Notes under the pieces: generated by a model | What the model was told of the DNA's origin: nothing | Seen by the model: only the letters and a program-made list of their open reading frames with translations | Databases searched by the model: none | Source of the DNA: Methylobacterium sp. J-026 | Lineage (GTDB): Bacteria; Pseudomonadota; Alphaproteobacteria; Rhizobiales; Beijerinckiaceae | Length of the DNA stretch: 38,070 nt | Assembly (NCBI RefSeq): GCF_022829585.1 | Contig: NZ_JAKSYC010000088.1 | Span: forward strand, 1 to 38,070 | Direction: 5' to 3' | In this document: in pieces, positions 25,538 to 33,851 of the stretch | How positions within the stretch are numbered: the first letter of the stretch is position 1 | How the letters are laid out: every line of letters begins with the position of its first letter | Program-made: the position numbers and the translations under genes

Positions 25538-26473
25538 TCAGGCCCCCGCGCCGGAGAACGCGCGGTCGAGGGCCGGCATCGCGTCCCGGGGGATCACGGC
25601 GCCGCGATGCCCGATCACCGCGCCGGCGAGGCGGTGCGCCCGGGCCGCGGCCGCCTCCGGGGCCAGCCCGGCGATGCGGGCGGCGAGATAGCCCGCGGCG
25701 AAGCTGTCGCCCGCGGCGGTCGTGTCGATCACCCGTGCCACCGGCCCGGCCGGCACCGCCACGTCGGATCCCCCGTGCAGCACCCGGGCGACCGGCTCGG
25801 GTCCGCCCGAGGCCTTGAGCACGATCTCGGCCCGGCCGCGGTGGCGCAGCACCGCGTCCTCCCCCGCCGCGCCGAACAGCCAGTCCAGATCCTCCGCCGA
25901 AGCGAAGATCAGGTCGGCCTGCGCCAGGGCCGTCCGGAACGCGGCCTGGGCGACGTCCCGGTCGGGCCAGCCGCGGGGCCGGTAATTGGTGTCGAAGGCG
26001 ACGCGTCCGCCCCGGGCGCGCAGGGCCGCCAGGGTCTCGGACAGGGCCGCGCGGCCGGCCTCGCCGTAGAGCGAGAGGCTGATGCCGGAGAGGTAGACGA
26101 GGTCGTAGGCCGCCAGGGCGGCCCGGGTCCCGGCGGCCCCCGGTTCGGCGAACAGGTCCCGGGCCGCGGCCCGGTCGCGCCAGTAATGGAAGCTGCGCTC
26201 GCCGGCCTCGTCCGTGCGGATGATGTAGAGGCCCGGCATCCGCCCCGGCAGCCGGCGGACTCGGTCGAGACCGATGCCCTCGCGTGCCCAGGCCGCCGTC
26301 ATCTCGGCGCTCCAGACGTCGTCGCCGAGGGCGGTCACGTAATCGACCGCGACGCCGAGGCGGGCGAGGTAGAGCGCGGTGTTCAGGGTGTCGCCGCCGA
26401 AGCCGCGGGCGAGGCTCCCGTCCGGGCGCTCCGACAATTCGACCATGCACTCGCCGATGCAGGCGACCTTCAT
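25538..26473 (-). CDS. kdgK: 2-keto-3-deoxygluconate kinase (PfkB family)
   Basis: A 311-residue ribokinase/PfkB-fold sugar kinase. It begins MKVACIGECMVEL, has the substrate-side GGDTLNTALYLARLG (about 26-40), FDTNYRPRGW in the middle, and the catalytic/anion-hole motif DTTAAGDSFAAGY (about 249-261). The motif combination GECMVEL plus FDTNYRPRLW-type is characteristic of KdgK, which phosphorylates 2-keto-3-deoxy-D-gluconate to KDPG, the Entner-Doudoroff intermediate. No aldolase, uronate or dehydratase genes sit beside it, so the source of the substrate is not shown. The start at 26473 has AGGAG within the preceding bases (minus strand). A tagatose or fructose kinase activity is a less likely alternative. 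Confidence 0.87.
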   Translation of the reverse strand: MKVACIGECMVELSERPDGSLARGFGGDTLNTALYLARLGVAVDYVTALGDDVWSAEMTAAWAREGIGLDRVRRLPGRMPGLYIIRTDEAGERSFHYWRDRAAARDLFAEPGAAGTRAALAAYDLVYLSGISLSLYGEAGRAALSETLAALRARGGRVAFDTNYRPRGWPDRDVAQAAFRTALAQADLIFASAEDLDWLFGAAGEDAVLRHRGRAEIVLKASGGPEPVARVLHGGSDVAVPAGPVARVIDTTAAGDSFAAGYLAARIAGLAPEAAAARAHRLAGAVIGHRGAVIPRDAMPALDRAFSGAGA

Positions 26474-27105
26474 GTGGCTCCTCCCGGTGTGCCGACCCGC
26501 TCCCCACCGTTCGGCTCGGCTCGGCGCCCCGGGGCGCTCGTGCGGGCGTCGGCGGGAACCGGGCGGCGCACGTGCTTATATCCGCGCCGGATGATGTTGT
26601 CTCGCGTGTGCATCTGCCGAAAGACACCTGTCATGAATAGTTATTTTCAATATTCAATGTGGAAAGATTTCGGAATATATTGATGGTCATCGGGCCGATG
26701 TCATTGCGACAAGACTTATGAATCTGTTTCATGGGTTGGAAACTGCGCGGTTTAAGCCTGCTTTAGTGCGTGCCGCGGTAAGGGCCTCCCTTGTCCGATC
26801 CGAACGCATGCCGGCCGCGGCGTCTCATGCCGGACGGGCGCCGGGGTCCGCTCGCGTGAGGGAGATCGCGGTTCACGGGTTCCGTCTCCTGCACGGAAAC
26901 CATGTCCGAAGTTCAGGCCTGCGCTGGCGTCGATCCAGCAACCGGTTTCCACTGTTGCGAGGCGGTTGACCCTGTGAAATGCTCGCCGGCGCCGAACGTG
27001 TTCCGAGTTCCGGGCGCGTCCTGAATCTTGCCGCGCCATCGATTCGTCTGTCGCTCGGTTCGAGGCCGGCGAGAATCATCTGTCGAATTCACCGGGTTCT
27101 CTGGT
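26474..27105. other. Intergenic region with an AT-rich patch before the PAS-HTH gene
   Basis: About 630 bases without a supportable gene. 26632-26725 is markedly AT-rich (about 35% GC over 26641-26700) in otherwise GC-rich DNA and contains runs such as TATTTTCAATATTCAATG. It may be a promoter or a binding region for an H-NS-like regulator such as MucR, encoded 2 kb away. Short frames crossing the region lack recognisable products. Confidence 0.55.
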
Positions 27106-28131
27106 ATGTTTCATTCCGCTCTCAGTGCCCTGACGTTCTCGTCCGGAGAGTTCCTGACCATCACCGAAGGTCGGGGCATCAGCGGCGCCTGGAGCTGGGT
27201 TTTCGCCGGCGGCGAGCAGGTCTGGTCCCCGGGCTTCTACCGCCTGCTCGGCCTCGTCCCCAATGCCGCGAAGGCGCATTACGAACTGCTGCTCTCCCTG
27301 GTCCATCCGGATGACCGGCCCCTGATGCCGTCGCTCGCCGATGTTTGGCAGGGTCATGTCCCGCGGGAGGCGATCGTCCGGGTGCTGCGCCCGAACGGCA
27401 CGCAGCGCACCCTGTCGCTGACGATGGAGATGCGCTTCTCGGCCGAGGGGCGGCCCGTCGCCGTCAACGGCACGGCCCTCGACGTGAGCGACCGCGAGCA
27501 GCTGGCCCATGCGCGCCACGAGGAGCGGCGGCGCCGGGCGGCGCTCTACCTGACTGAGCGCATCGCCACCTTCTCGATGGGGCTCGACCGCGTCCGCGAG
27601 CTGCCCTTCGAGATGGCGCAGGTCCACGGTGTCCCGTTCGAGGAGATCTGCATCAACCCCTTCCTGCTGATCGTTCCCGGGGAGCGGGCGGCCTTCCGGA
27701 CGATGGCCGAGGAGCATATCGAGCAGCAGACGGTCTACCAGGGGACCGCCCATGAGCGCCTCGCCGACGGGGAGCTCTGGCACTTCCGCATCCTCACGAT
27801 GCCGGTCTGGGATCCCGACGGTACCTATCTCGGCCGGTGCGGTCTCAAATACCCGGTCGGCGCCGGCGCGCGGGTTCCCGTGCCCCTCCGCGCGGGTCTG
27901 GAGCAATCCGTGACCGGACACCACCTGCGCGCCGCGCGGGCGCTGCTCGACTGGTCGATGATGGACCTGGCTCAGGCGAGCGGCCTGTCGCACTCCACGG
28001 TCCGGCGCCTGGAGGACGACAGCGAGCATCGCGGGAGCCGCTCCCGTCTCCACGCCGTCGAGGCGCTCCGCCGCGCGGGGGCCCGCTTCGTGGCCATGGA
28101 CGACGGAACCCTAGCTGTGGCGCGGGCCTGA
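27106..28131 (+). CDS. Tandem-PAS regulator with a C-terminal helix-turn-helix
   Basis: A 341-residue sensor-regulator. Residues 20-130 form a PAS domain ending in PAC-like strands (GISGAWSWVF, FYRLLGLVPN, LVHPDD, NGTALDVSDRE). Residues 150-250 look like a second, divergent PAS (VHGVPFEEICINPFLLIVPGE, WHFRILTMPVWDPDGTYLGR). Residues 271-335 are an XRE/Cro-type DNA-binding domain (LRAARALLDWSMMDLAQASG, LSHSTVRRLEDD), ending ALRRAGARFVAMDDGTLAVA as usual for that type. No kinase or receiver is present, so it would be a one-component sensor; the ligand is unknown. ATG 27106 was chosen because an upstream extension to 27028 is Arg-rich and has no domain. The AT-rich patch lies upstream, and the mucR gene downstream is convergent. 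Confidence 0.82.
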   Translation: MFHSALSALTFSSGEFLTITEGRGISGAWSWVFAGGEQVWSPGFYRLLGLVPNAAKAHYELLLSLVHPDDRPLMPSLADVWQGHVPREAIVRVLRPNGTQRTLSLTMEMRFSAEGRPVAVNGTALDVSDREQLAHARHEERRRRAALYLTERIATFSMGLDRVRELPFEMAQVHGVPFEEICINPFLLIVPGERAAFRTMAEEHIEQQTVYQGTAHERLADGELWHFRILTMPVWDPDGTYLGRCGLKYPVGAGARVPVPLRAGLEQSVTGHHLRAARALLDWSMMDLAQASGLSHSTVRRLEDDSEHRGSRSRLHAVEALRRAGARFVAMDDGTLAVARA

Positions 28132-28277
28132 ACCCGACCGCCGCGATCCGCGAGGCCGATCGGGCGGCCCCGCCTTCGGAAAGGCGGAGTCCGGAACGTC
28201 CCGCGCGCGCCGTCCGGGTGCGACGCACCGGCGGCGGCCGGATCGGGCCGCTGCCGGTGGCGAGGCGATCGCGCCTC

Positions 28278-28700
28278 TCAGGCCGCCTTATGGCCGAGCT
28301 GGATCGCCTTGGCGATCTGCGACCGCTTGGCGGCGTAGCCCGGGGCGACCATCGGGTAATCGGCCGGCAGGCCGTACTTGGCCCGGTAGCGCTCGGGCGT
28401 CAGGCCGTGGGCGGTGAGGTGGCGCTTCAGGGTCTTGTAGGACCGGCCGTCGATGAAGCTGATCAGGCCGTCGTGCTGGATCGAGGCCTCGATCTGGGCC
28501 GCGCTTGGCCCGGTCCAGCCGGCGCCCGAAGTGCCGTTCTGCAGGACCGAGATGGCCGTGTGAACCTGATCGATCAGAACGGGCAGGTCGCCGACACCCA
28601 CCGCGTTCCGAGAGACATAAGCCGCGACCAGAGAAGCCGTGCACTTGATCAGGTCCGTATTCGGATCTGATGTCTTTTCGTACAGATCGATGGTGTTCAT
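28278..28700 (-). CDS. mucR: MucR/Ros-family transcriptional regulator lacking the zinc cysteine
   Basis: A 140-residue MucR/Ros protein. The N-terminal half (about 5-60) is the oligomerisation region; the DNA-binding region reads FIDGRSYKTLKRHLTAHGLT, then PERYRAKYGLPADYPMVAPG and YAAKRSQIAKAIQLG. In zinc-binding family members the segment before the DG is CLEDG. Here it is SFIDG (Ser81 replacing Cys), while Asp84, His94 and His98 remain, so this looks like a zinc-less Ros-type finger as described for some rhizobial homologues. MucR proteins are H-NS-like: they bind AT-rich DNA, oligomerise and repress exopolysaccharide, motility and cell-cycle genes. The start at ATG 28700 follows GGTGG; a GTG three codons upstream is possible. 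It probably regulates itself through the AT-rich DNA upstream. Confidence 0.9.
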   Translation of the reverse strand: MNTIDLYEKTSDPNTDLIKCTASLVAAYVSRNAVGVGDLPVLIDQVHTAISVLQNGTSGAGWTGPSAAQIEASIQHDGLISFIDGRSYKTLKRHLTAHGLTPERYRAKYGLPADYPMVAPGYAAKRSQIAKAIQLGHKAA

Positions 28701-29332
28701 GGAATCCACCGGTTACGCGAAGAAGCAAAACGATCCGACAGGAGACGAAGACCGACGCTACGATCGGAATTCCCCCATCCGTACCCTGTCGAACTGCTTC
28801 GGATATGCCAAAATTGGCGCCCTACAATACAAAAACTGCACGAAATGTCTAGGGTTTATCTTAGGATACACTCTGAACATATTTTGCTCGGACGCGTAAA
28901 CATGAGGTTGTCCTGCGGTGAAGTCGCAACAATTATTGCGCACCTTCGGGGATTGAGCGGCATCACCCGCGCGATGACTTCAAATGCCCATGCGATGACA
29001 GGCTGTAGGCGCGCGAATCAGTCCCGGAGACGCGGTCCAACCGTCCGCTGCGGGACCCCGGCCGTCGGCGCAATGGCGCATAGGTTTGTGTCGCCGCGGC
29101 CGCTACCGCTTCGGCCGCGCGGTGGCGCGTGCCGGGCGGCGTGTTCGTGCCCGCACGCGTCTCGAGCATCGAAGATGCGGATAATATTTCGAAGGCAATT
29201 GTATTTATTGTAGAGATGTTGGGACGTTTGCCGATCCATCAGTCTAAGGGTGACCCGGCATCCGGCGGTCAGACCGGCCGTCGAGCCCCGGTGTCCGCAC
29301 GGCGATATAGTATTTTGGATGCACCTGAAGCC

Positions 29333-29365
29333 CCGCCCCGCGGGTCCGGCGATCCCGCGGGGCGG
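29333..29365. repeat. Strong GC hairpin in the mucR upstream region
   Basis: Arms CCGCCCCGCGGG-type: 12 paired bases (29333-29344 with 29354-29365) around a 9-base loop. No T-tract follows, so it is not a standard terminator. It could stabilise an RNA or be a palindromic repeat remnant. Confidence 0.6.
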
Positions 29366-29367
29366 TC

Positions 29368-29403
29368 GCGGGCAGACGGGTGGGCAGGCCGGCGGGCAGA
29401 CCG
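29368..29403 (+). repeat. Three imperfect 12-base tandem repeats
   Basis: GCGGGCAGACGG, GTGGGCAGGCCG, GCGGGCAGACCG in direct succession. Adjacent to the hairpin at 29333-29365. Function unknown; possibly slippage. Confidence 0.6.
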
Positions 29404-29662
29404 GAATTGCGACGGGCGGCGCCGGTCCGCCGTCGCGCCGGGTCCTGCGGTGCGTCAGATCTTCAGAGATCGTTAAGATGATCCGCGTCTCGGTCGCGGG
29501 CGCGGGCGTGCATCCGGGGTCCGATTAAGGAAGTCCTCAGCCAAGGTGCAGATGTTGCTCCCGGAGAACCTTGCGCAGCGCCCGATCCGTCGCACCGCCG
29601 TTTCGGTGCGGCCGCGTTCGTGCGAGAGGCTCTTCGATGTGCACTTTCGAGGGCGACCGTTC

Positions 29663-31063
29663 ATGTCCGGACCCTGTACGACATCTCTTCCGCGCGCCCT
29701 CTCGACCCTGGCCGAGCCGGGGAACGCGGATCCGGTGGGCGGCCGGATGGCGCCCCTCTGGCTGCTGCTCGTGGGACGGGCCGCGGTGGGCCGGCACTGG
29801 CGCCTCATCCTGGCGGTCGGCCTCCTCTGGGCGCTGCTCGGCATCGTCGTGGTGGTCGATTCCCTCGACGGGGCGATCCACGTCCCGGACCGGTGGTTCG
29901 GCCTGATCCTCCTGGCCGACGGCGTGATCTCCCTGGCTCTGGGCGCGACCGCCGTCGGGGCCGCCCGCCGGCTGCGCGTCCTTCAGGGGGGCCTTCTGAC
30001 GATCATGGCCGTCCTGATCCTGATGGCCACGCGGCACAGCAACTTCCTGCTCGCCCTGATCTTCGGCGTCGCCTTCACGGTCGACGGGCTGGTCCGGGTC
30101 GCGATCGCCAGCCTGCTGAAATTCGCCGGCTGGCGGATCTCGGTGGCCTTGGGCGCGCTCAGCATCGCGTTCGGCCTGTTCCACCTCCAGCCGTGGCCGA
30201 CCTGGTATGCCGGGACGGTCGGCTACTGCATCGGGATGTTCCTGATCCTGAGCGGGGCCAACCTGGCGCTGATCGGCCTCCGGGCGCGGCGCCTGCGCGT
30301 CGCCGCACCGGAGCCGGCCGCCACCGAGCCCGGCAGCCTGACGGTCTATGTCTGGACCCCGACCGGACAGGCGACCACCCCGGCCAGTCAGCGGCTGATC
30401 CGGCGCTACGTGGCCTCCGTCGACACGGCCGGCCGCTATTCCACGGGCCACGCGGCCCTGGGCCAGGGGGACGACCTGTACATCAGTCACTACCCCGCGG
30501 TGGAGGTCGACCATTCCCCGACCAACCTGCGGTCGACGTTGCGCGCCGGGCCCGAGAACGACGTGGCCGGGCGCTTCCTGCCCTCCCATGCCGCCGAGGT
30601 GGCGGATTGGTGCCCGCCCACCGTCGCCGTCACCCTGAACGGCATCGACGCCCCCCGGCTGCGGGCGTTCTGGGAGGCGTATCGGGGCGACGCCACCTAC
30701 AACTTCATCAGCCGCAACTGCTCGACCACGGCGGCCCGGGCCCTCGACGTCGCGGTTGAGGGCGCGTTCAGCCGCGGCGGCCACCCCTGGCGCCGGCTCG
30801 CGGCGGCGCTGACCACCCCGGAATTCTGGGCGGCGGCCCTGCTGCGCACCGGCGCCCGGTCCATGACCTGGACCCCGGGTTTGGTGCTCGACTACACGCG
30901 GGCGCTCAGCGCCCTCATCGATCCCGCCTCGCCGGTGCCGTCCATCGCGTGGAAGCGCGTCGGCTGGCGGCTCGTCCGCAACTGGCGGGCGCGGTCCCTC
31001 GCCCGGCTGCACCAGATCACCCGGCGCCCGTCCCTGACGGATGCGGGACCGACCGGGGCCTGA
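29663..31063 (+). CDS. HdeD-like membrane domain fused to a permuted papain-fold domain
   Basis: A 466-residue membrane protein. Residues about 45-208 form six hydrophobic helices in the HdeD (DUF308) arrangement: WRLILAVGLLWALLGIVVVV, then FGLILLADGVISLALG and later ISVALGALSIAFGLF and VGYCIGMFLILSGANLALIGL. Residues 225-370 form a soluble domain with TGHAALGQGDDLYISHYPAV (His263), an acidic/aromatic middle and YNFISRNCSTTAARALD (Cys353). A His motif before a Cys motif is the order in circularly permuted NlpC/P60-type papain-fold enzymes (YiiX/LRAT-like, DUF4105-like). It may therefore be a membrane-tethered peptidase or acyltransferase. Residues 370-466 are helical and basic. ATG 29663 was chosen with GAGGG upstream; the frame opens at 29546. 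No function is proven. Confidence 0.7.
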   Translation: MSGPCTTSLPRALSTLAEPGNADPVGGRMAPLWLLLVGRAAVGRHWRLILAVGLLWALLGIVVVVDSLDGAIHVPDRWFGLILLADGVISLALGATAVGAARRLRVLQGGLLTIMAVLILMATRHSNFLLALIFGVAFTVDGLVRVAIASLLKFAGWRISVALGALSIAFGLFHLQPWPTWYAGTVGYCIGMFLILSGANLALIGLRARRLRVAAPEPAATEPGSLTVYVWTPTGQATTPASQRLIRRYVASVDTAGRYSTGHAALGQGDDLYISHYPAVEVDHSPTNLRSTLRAGPENDVAGRFLPSHAAEVADWCPPTVAVTLNGIDAPRLRAFWEAYRGDATYNFISRNCSTTAARALDVAVEGAFSRGGHPWRRLAAALTTPEFWAAALLRTGARSMTWTPGLVLDYTRALSALIDPASPVPSIAWKRVGWRLVRNWRARSLARLHQITRRPSLTDAGPTGA

Positions 31064-31077
31064 CCGACCGGGGCCTG
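31048..31077 (+). repeat. 15-base tandem duplication spanning the stop codon
   Basis: ACCGACCGGGGCCTG occurs twice in tandem (31048-31062, 31063-31077). The first TGA (31061-31063) ends the fusion protein; a copy of the same TGA lies 15 bases later in the same frame. Harmless to the protein, but an example of recent local duplication. Confidence 0.8.
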
Positions 31078-31104
31078 ACCGCGGCCGTCGCCCCGCGCGG
31101 GCCC

Positions 31105-32322
31105 TCAGGGCGCCTTGCGGCCCCCGGCGAGATCGGCCGCGATGGCCTGCATCACCGACAGGGTGTCGATCTCGTCCTGCTCGGCGCCGTGGTCGCTGAG
31201 CTTCACGATCACCGTGCCGGTCTCGCGGTTGACGTAGACGTACTGGCCGTAGACGCCGATCGCCGAGATGTCGTCGGCATCGCCGCCGGGGGCGTGCCAC
31301 CACTGGGCCGAGTATTGCCAGCCGTCGACCGCGCGCCGGGCCGGCGTCAGGATCCGCTCGATCCACCGGGCCGGGATGATGCGGGTCTGACCCGCCCGGC
31401 CCTGATCGGCCACCAGCAGCCCGAGGCGGGCGAAGTCCCGGGCGGTGGCGTTGATGCAGCAGAACGCCTTCTCCATCCCCCCGGGCCGGTCGAGGTTCCA
31501 GGTGGCGTCGGCCTGGGCGCCCATCGGCTTCCAGATCCGGTCCGAGAGGATGTCGGCCAGGGGCCGGCCCTCGGTCCGGGCCAGGATCAGGCCGAGCAAC
31601 TCGGTGTCGATGCTGCGGTAGCGGCCCTGGCTGCCCGGCTTGAACGCGAGATGCGCGTGGTCGCGCACGAAGGCTTCGATGTCCCGCGTCAGGTACATCC
31701 CGGCGGTGCCGGTCAGGGGATGCCGGGGATCGTAGCTCTCCGGCACGGCGATCCCGCTCGCCATGTCGAGGAGGTTGCGCACGGTGATCTGGCCGAAGAC
31801 CGCGCCGTTCCTCAGCTCCGGCAGCAGGGCGGAGACGCGGTCCGTCTCGGCGAGCTGGCCGCGGGCAACCGCGGCGCCGACCAGCAGCGAGACGATGGAC
31901 TTCGCCACCGACCAGGACGGGAACAGCGTCGCCGGACCGGTGCCGGGCCGCTGCCACTCGTGGACCAGGACCCCGTCCTGCACCACTAGGAACGCGTTGG
32001 TGTGGGTCTCCGCCAGCACGTCCATGAGCGGGACGGTCCGCCCCTTCCAGGGGACCCGGTCGAGGAGCGGGCGCGGCCGGGACGGCAGGTCCCGGGCCTG
32101 CGCCGGCGCCTCGACGACCCGGCTCGGGAACCACGGGCCCACCGAGGACGGCTCGACCAGGGCCAGGGCCGCGAGGGTGACGGGGTCGGGGACGTTCAGC
32201 AGCCCGCAGGCGGCCCAGGTGCAGCAAGCGGCCGCCGCGGTGCCGGCCGCCGCGATCGCACCCCAGCGGCGGCCCCGGCGCGGGCGAGCCGGTGTGTCCG
32301 GGATCGCGGAGGACGCGGTCAT
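31105..32322 (-). CDS. Serine beta-lactamase-fold hydrolase (class C/DD-peptidase family)
   Basis: A 405-residue member of the serine hydrolase family related to AmpC and esterases such as EstB. A basic N-terminus and a hydrophobic segment (about 20-42) form a signal anchor. The nucleophile motif SxxK is SVAK (Ser138-Lys141, within FPSWSVAKSIVSL). The second motif is Tyr235-x-Ser (GRYRSIDTELLG), a common variant of YxN. The third motif, usually KTG or HTG, is not clear; VYVNRETGTVIVKLSDHG near the C-terminus occupies that region. Substrate could be a D-amino-acid peptide, beta-lactam or ester. It converges on the HdeD-papain gene and diverges from the SMR gene by 346 bases. Confidence 0.85.
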   Translation of the reverse strand: MTASSAIPDTPARPRRGRRWGAIAAAGTAAAACCTWAACGLLNVPDPVTLAALALVEPSSVGPWFPSRVVEAPAQARDLPSRPRPLLDRVPWKGRTVPLMDVLAETHTNAFLVVQDGVLVHEWQRPGTGPATLFPSWSVAKSIVSLLVGAAVARGQLAETDRVSALLPELRNGAVFGQITVRNLLDMASGIAVPESYDPRHPLTGTAGMYLTRDIEAFVRDHAHLAFKPGSQGRYRSIDTELLGLILARTEGRPLADILSDRIWKPMGAQADATWNLDRPGGMEKAFCCINATARDFARLGLLVADQGRAGQTRIIPARWIERILTPARRAVDGWQYSAQWWHAPGGDADDISAIGVYGQYVYVNRETGTVIVKLSDHGAEQDEIDTLSVMQAIAADLAGGRKAP

Positions 32323-32668
32323 GTCGGATCTGTATCGCTCTGGATCGTCACGGTCGCGCGGCCGGCGACGCGGTGGGCGGCCGACGCGCAGTCATCATGG
32401 TCAGGAGGGCTTAACGAAAGCCCCACTCCGTCGGAGGGCGAAAGACTTCCGAAGGTTCGGTGGGACGGCGGTTCGGAAATGTTCATGGATTCCGTGGAGA
32501 CGTATCGGGCGGCGTCCTGTCGATGACAACATCCTGTCGACGAACCGGATCGGACGTGCCGCGGCGGCGCGATCCTTCATCTGCCGGGGCTTCCGATTCG
32601 AGGCAGATCTCTACACGCGTCCCGCGTCGCATTCACGTAGCCGTCCCGCGCAGAAAGTTCGCCGTGCC
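32323..32668. other. Divergent intergenic region before the SMR gene
   Basis: About 346 bases. Nothing recognisable: no guanidine riboswitch signature, no repeat beyond short direct words (CCTGTCGA twice). It should hold the promoters of the divergent serine hydrolase and SMR genes. Confidence 0.4.
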
Positions 32669-32995
32669 ATGAATCCGTTCCTGATCCTCGGGCTCGCCAT
32701 CGGCGCGGAGGTCACCGCCACCCTGGCGCTGAAGGCGGCCGACGGCTTCACCCGGCCGGGGCCGACGCTGATCGTGGCCGCGGGCTACGGGACCGCCCTG
32801 TGGCTGATGTCGACCAGCATGGACATGTTGCCGATCGGCGTCGTCTACGCGATCTGGTCCGGGATCGGCATGATCGGTGCCGCCATCGGCGGCGCGTGGC
32901 TGTATGGCGAGACGGTGAACCCGACGATGCTGGCGGGCATCGCGGTGATCGCCGTGGGCGTGACCATCCTGGCCACCGGCCAGGGCCGGCCTTGA
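32669..32995 (+). CDS. Small multidrug resistance (EmrE/Qac-type) exporter
   Basis: A 108-residue protein with four membrane helices, the size of EmrE (110). It starts MNPFLILGLAIGAEVTATLALK with the essential Glu at position 14, continues with DGFTRPGPT, and has VVYAIWSGIGMIGAAIGG, in which Tyr and Trp (EmrE Tyr60/Trp63) are conserved. The TATLALK segment is closer to EmrE/Qac exporters than to the SugE/Gdx guanidine group. Such dimers exchange protons for aromatic cations such as quaternary ammonium compounds. Often in relatives single, unlinked genes carry this function, as here. The start ATG 32669 is supported by homology; the upstream in-frame extension is not. Confidence 0.9.
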   Translation: MNPFLILGLAIGAEVTATLALKAADGFTRPGPTLIVAAGYGTALWLMSTSMDMLPIGVVYAIWSGIGMIGAAIGGAWLYGETVNPTMLAGIAVIAVGVTILATGQGRP

Positions 32996-33179
32996 AGGGG
33001 CGGTCCGCCGCGTCAGGACCGCCGCGACCGGTCGACCGCCGCTGTGGCTCTTCGGCGACACGACCGGGCCCGGCCGGCGTCCCGGACCCGCGCCACATCC
33101 TCGCCGCGAACGTGCCGTCAAGCTTGCCCGGCGCCGAGGCGCAGCGGAACGCGGACGACGCAGAACGGAGCGGGCCTGC

Positions 33180-33758
33180 ATGCAGGGTAGCGAGCGGACG
33201 AAGATCATTCCTGTCCTGGTGGCCGTGGCCTGCGGCCTGGGGGCCTGCAATACGGCCGCGCCGGTGCTCACGACGGGATCGATCCCCGGCCACAAGCCGC
33301 CGGTGGCCGTCAGCGATGCCGAGCGGGATTGCCTGGGCCGGGCCATGTACTTCGAATCGAACCGGAGCGACGAGGGCGGCCTGATCGCGGTCGGCACCGT
33401 GGTCATGAACCGGCTGGAGAATGCGATCTTTCCGGGCGGCATCTGTGCCGTGGTCGGCCAGCCGGGCCAGTTCGCCGCGGGGGTCCTGACCAAGCCGATG
33501 CAGGACAAGGACCTCCAGAAGGTCGCCGACGCCGCCGACGCCGTCCTGGCGGGCGAGCGTCACCCGCAGGTCGGCAAGGCGATGTATTTCCACACCGCGG
33601 GGCGGCACTACGCCTACACCAACATGCATTACGTGGCCGAAGCCGGCGGCAACGCCTTCTACGAGAAGCGTGACGCCCGCGCGGCCAAGCCCGAGACGGC
33701 GGCGGCCCCCGCGTCGATCCCGACCTTCGCGGCGGCCCCGACGGCGGCCGCGCCGTAG
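33180..33758 (+). CDS. SleB-family cell wall hydrolase lipoprotein
   Basis: A 192-residue protein with a lipobox LGAC (Cys23) after a short hydrophobic signal, so it is probably a lipoprotein anchored in the envelope. The Hydrolase_2/SleB domain covers about 43-165: RDCLGRAMYFESNRS (catalytic Glu59), GLIAVGTVVMNRL, PGQFAAG and later GKAMYFHTAGRHYAYTNMHYVAEAGGNAFY. SleB relatives are lytic transglycosylases first described in spore germination; in alphaproteobacteria they act in peptidoglycan remodelling. The C-terminal 25 residues are Ala/Pro-rich. Start ATG 33180. It is followed by an unrelated small protein gene on the same strand, with an operator-like palindrome between them. Confidence 0.87.
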   Translation: MQGSERTKIIPVLVAVACGLGACNTAAPVLTTGSIPGHKPPVAVSDAERDCLGRAMYFESNRSDEGGLIAVGTVVMNRLENAIFPGGICAVVGQPGQFAAGVLTKPMQDKDLQKVADAADAVLAGERHPQVGKAMYFHTAGRHYAYTNMHYVAEAGGNAFYEKRDARAAKPETAAAPASIPTFAAAPTAAAP

Positions 33759-33851
33759 CGTCCCGATCGGAGCCGGGTCTCCGTGGCAACGGGCCCGGTG
33801 TCGCGAGCGGGGCTCGGCCGCCCCGTCGCCGCGGCCGTTGCCGAAAAGGCG

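Larger units (their letters stand above)
28701..29662. other. Long low-GC intergenic region upstream of mucR and the HdeD fusion gene
   Basis: About 960 bases with no convincing gene. 28790-28880 is about 40% GC and includes the imperfect palindrome GCCAA-AA-TTGGC (28807-28818). A second AT-rich patch is near 29165-29225. A 12-base-pair hairpin and three 12-base repeats occupy 29333-29403 (separate entries). The region should contain divergent promoters for mucR (minus) and the HdeD-type gene (plus). Small frames such as 28639-28899 are antisense to mucR or lack start signals. Confidence 0.55.

Noticed and set aside
28639..28899. An 86-residue plus-strand frame overlapping mucR
   Set aside because: Antisense to the mucR start and no ribosome-binding site or domain; the AT-rich sequence simply lacks stops.
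32323..32668. Guanidine (ykkC-type) riboswitch before the SMR gene
   Set aside because: No matching conserved motifs seen, and the SMR protein looks Qac-type rather than Gdx-type.
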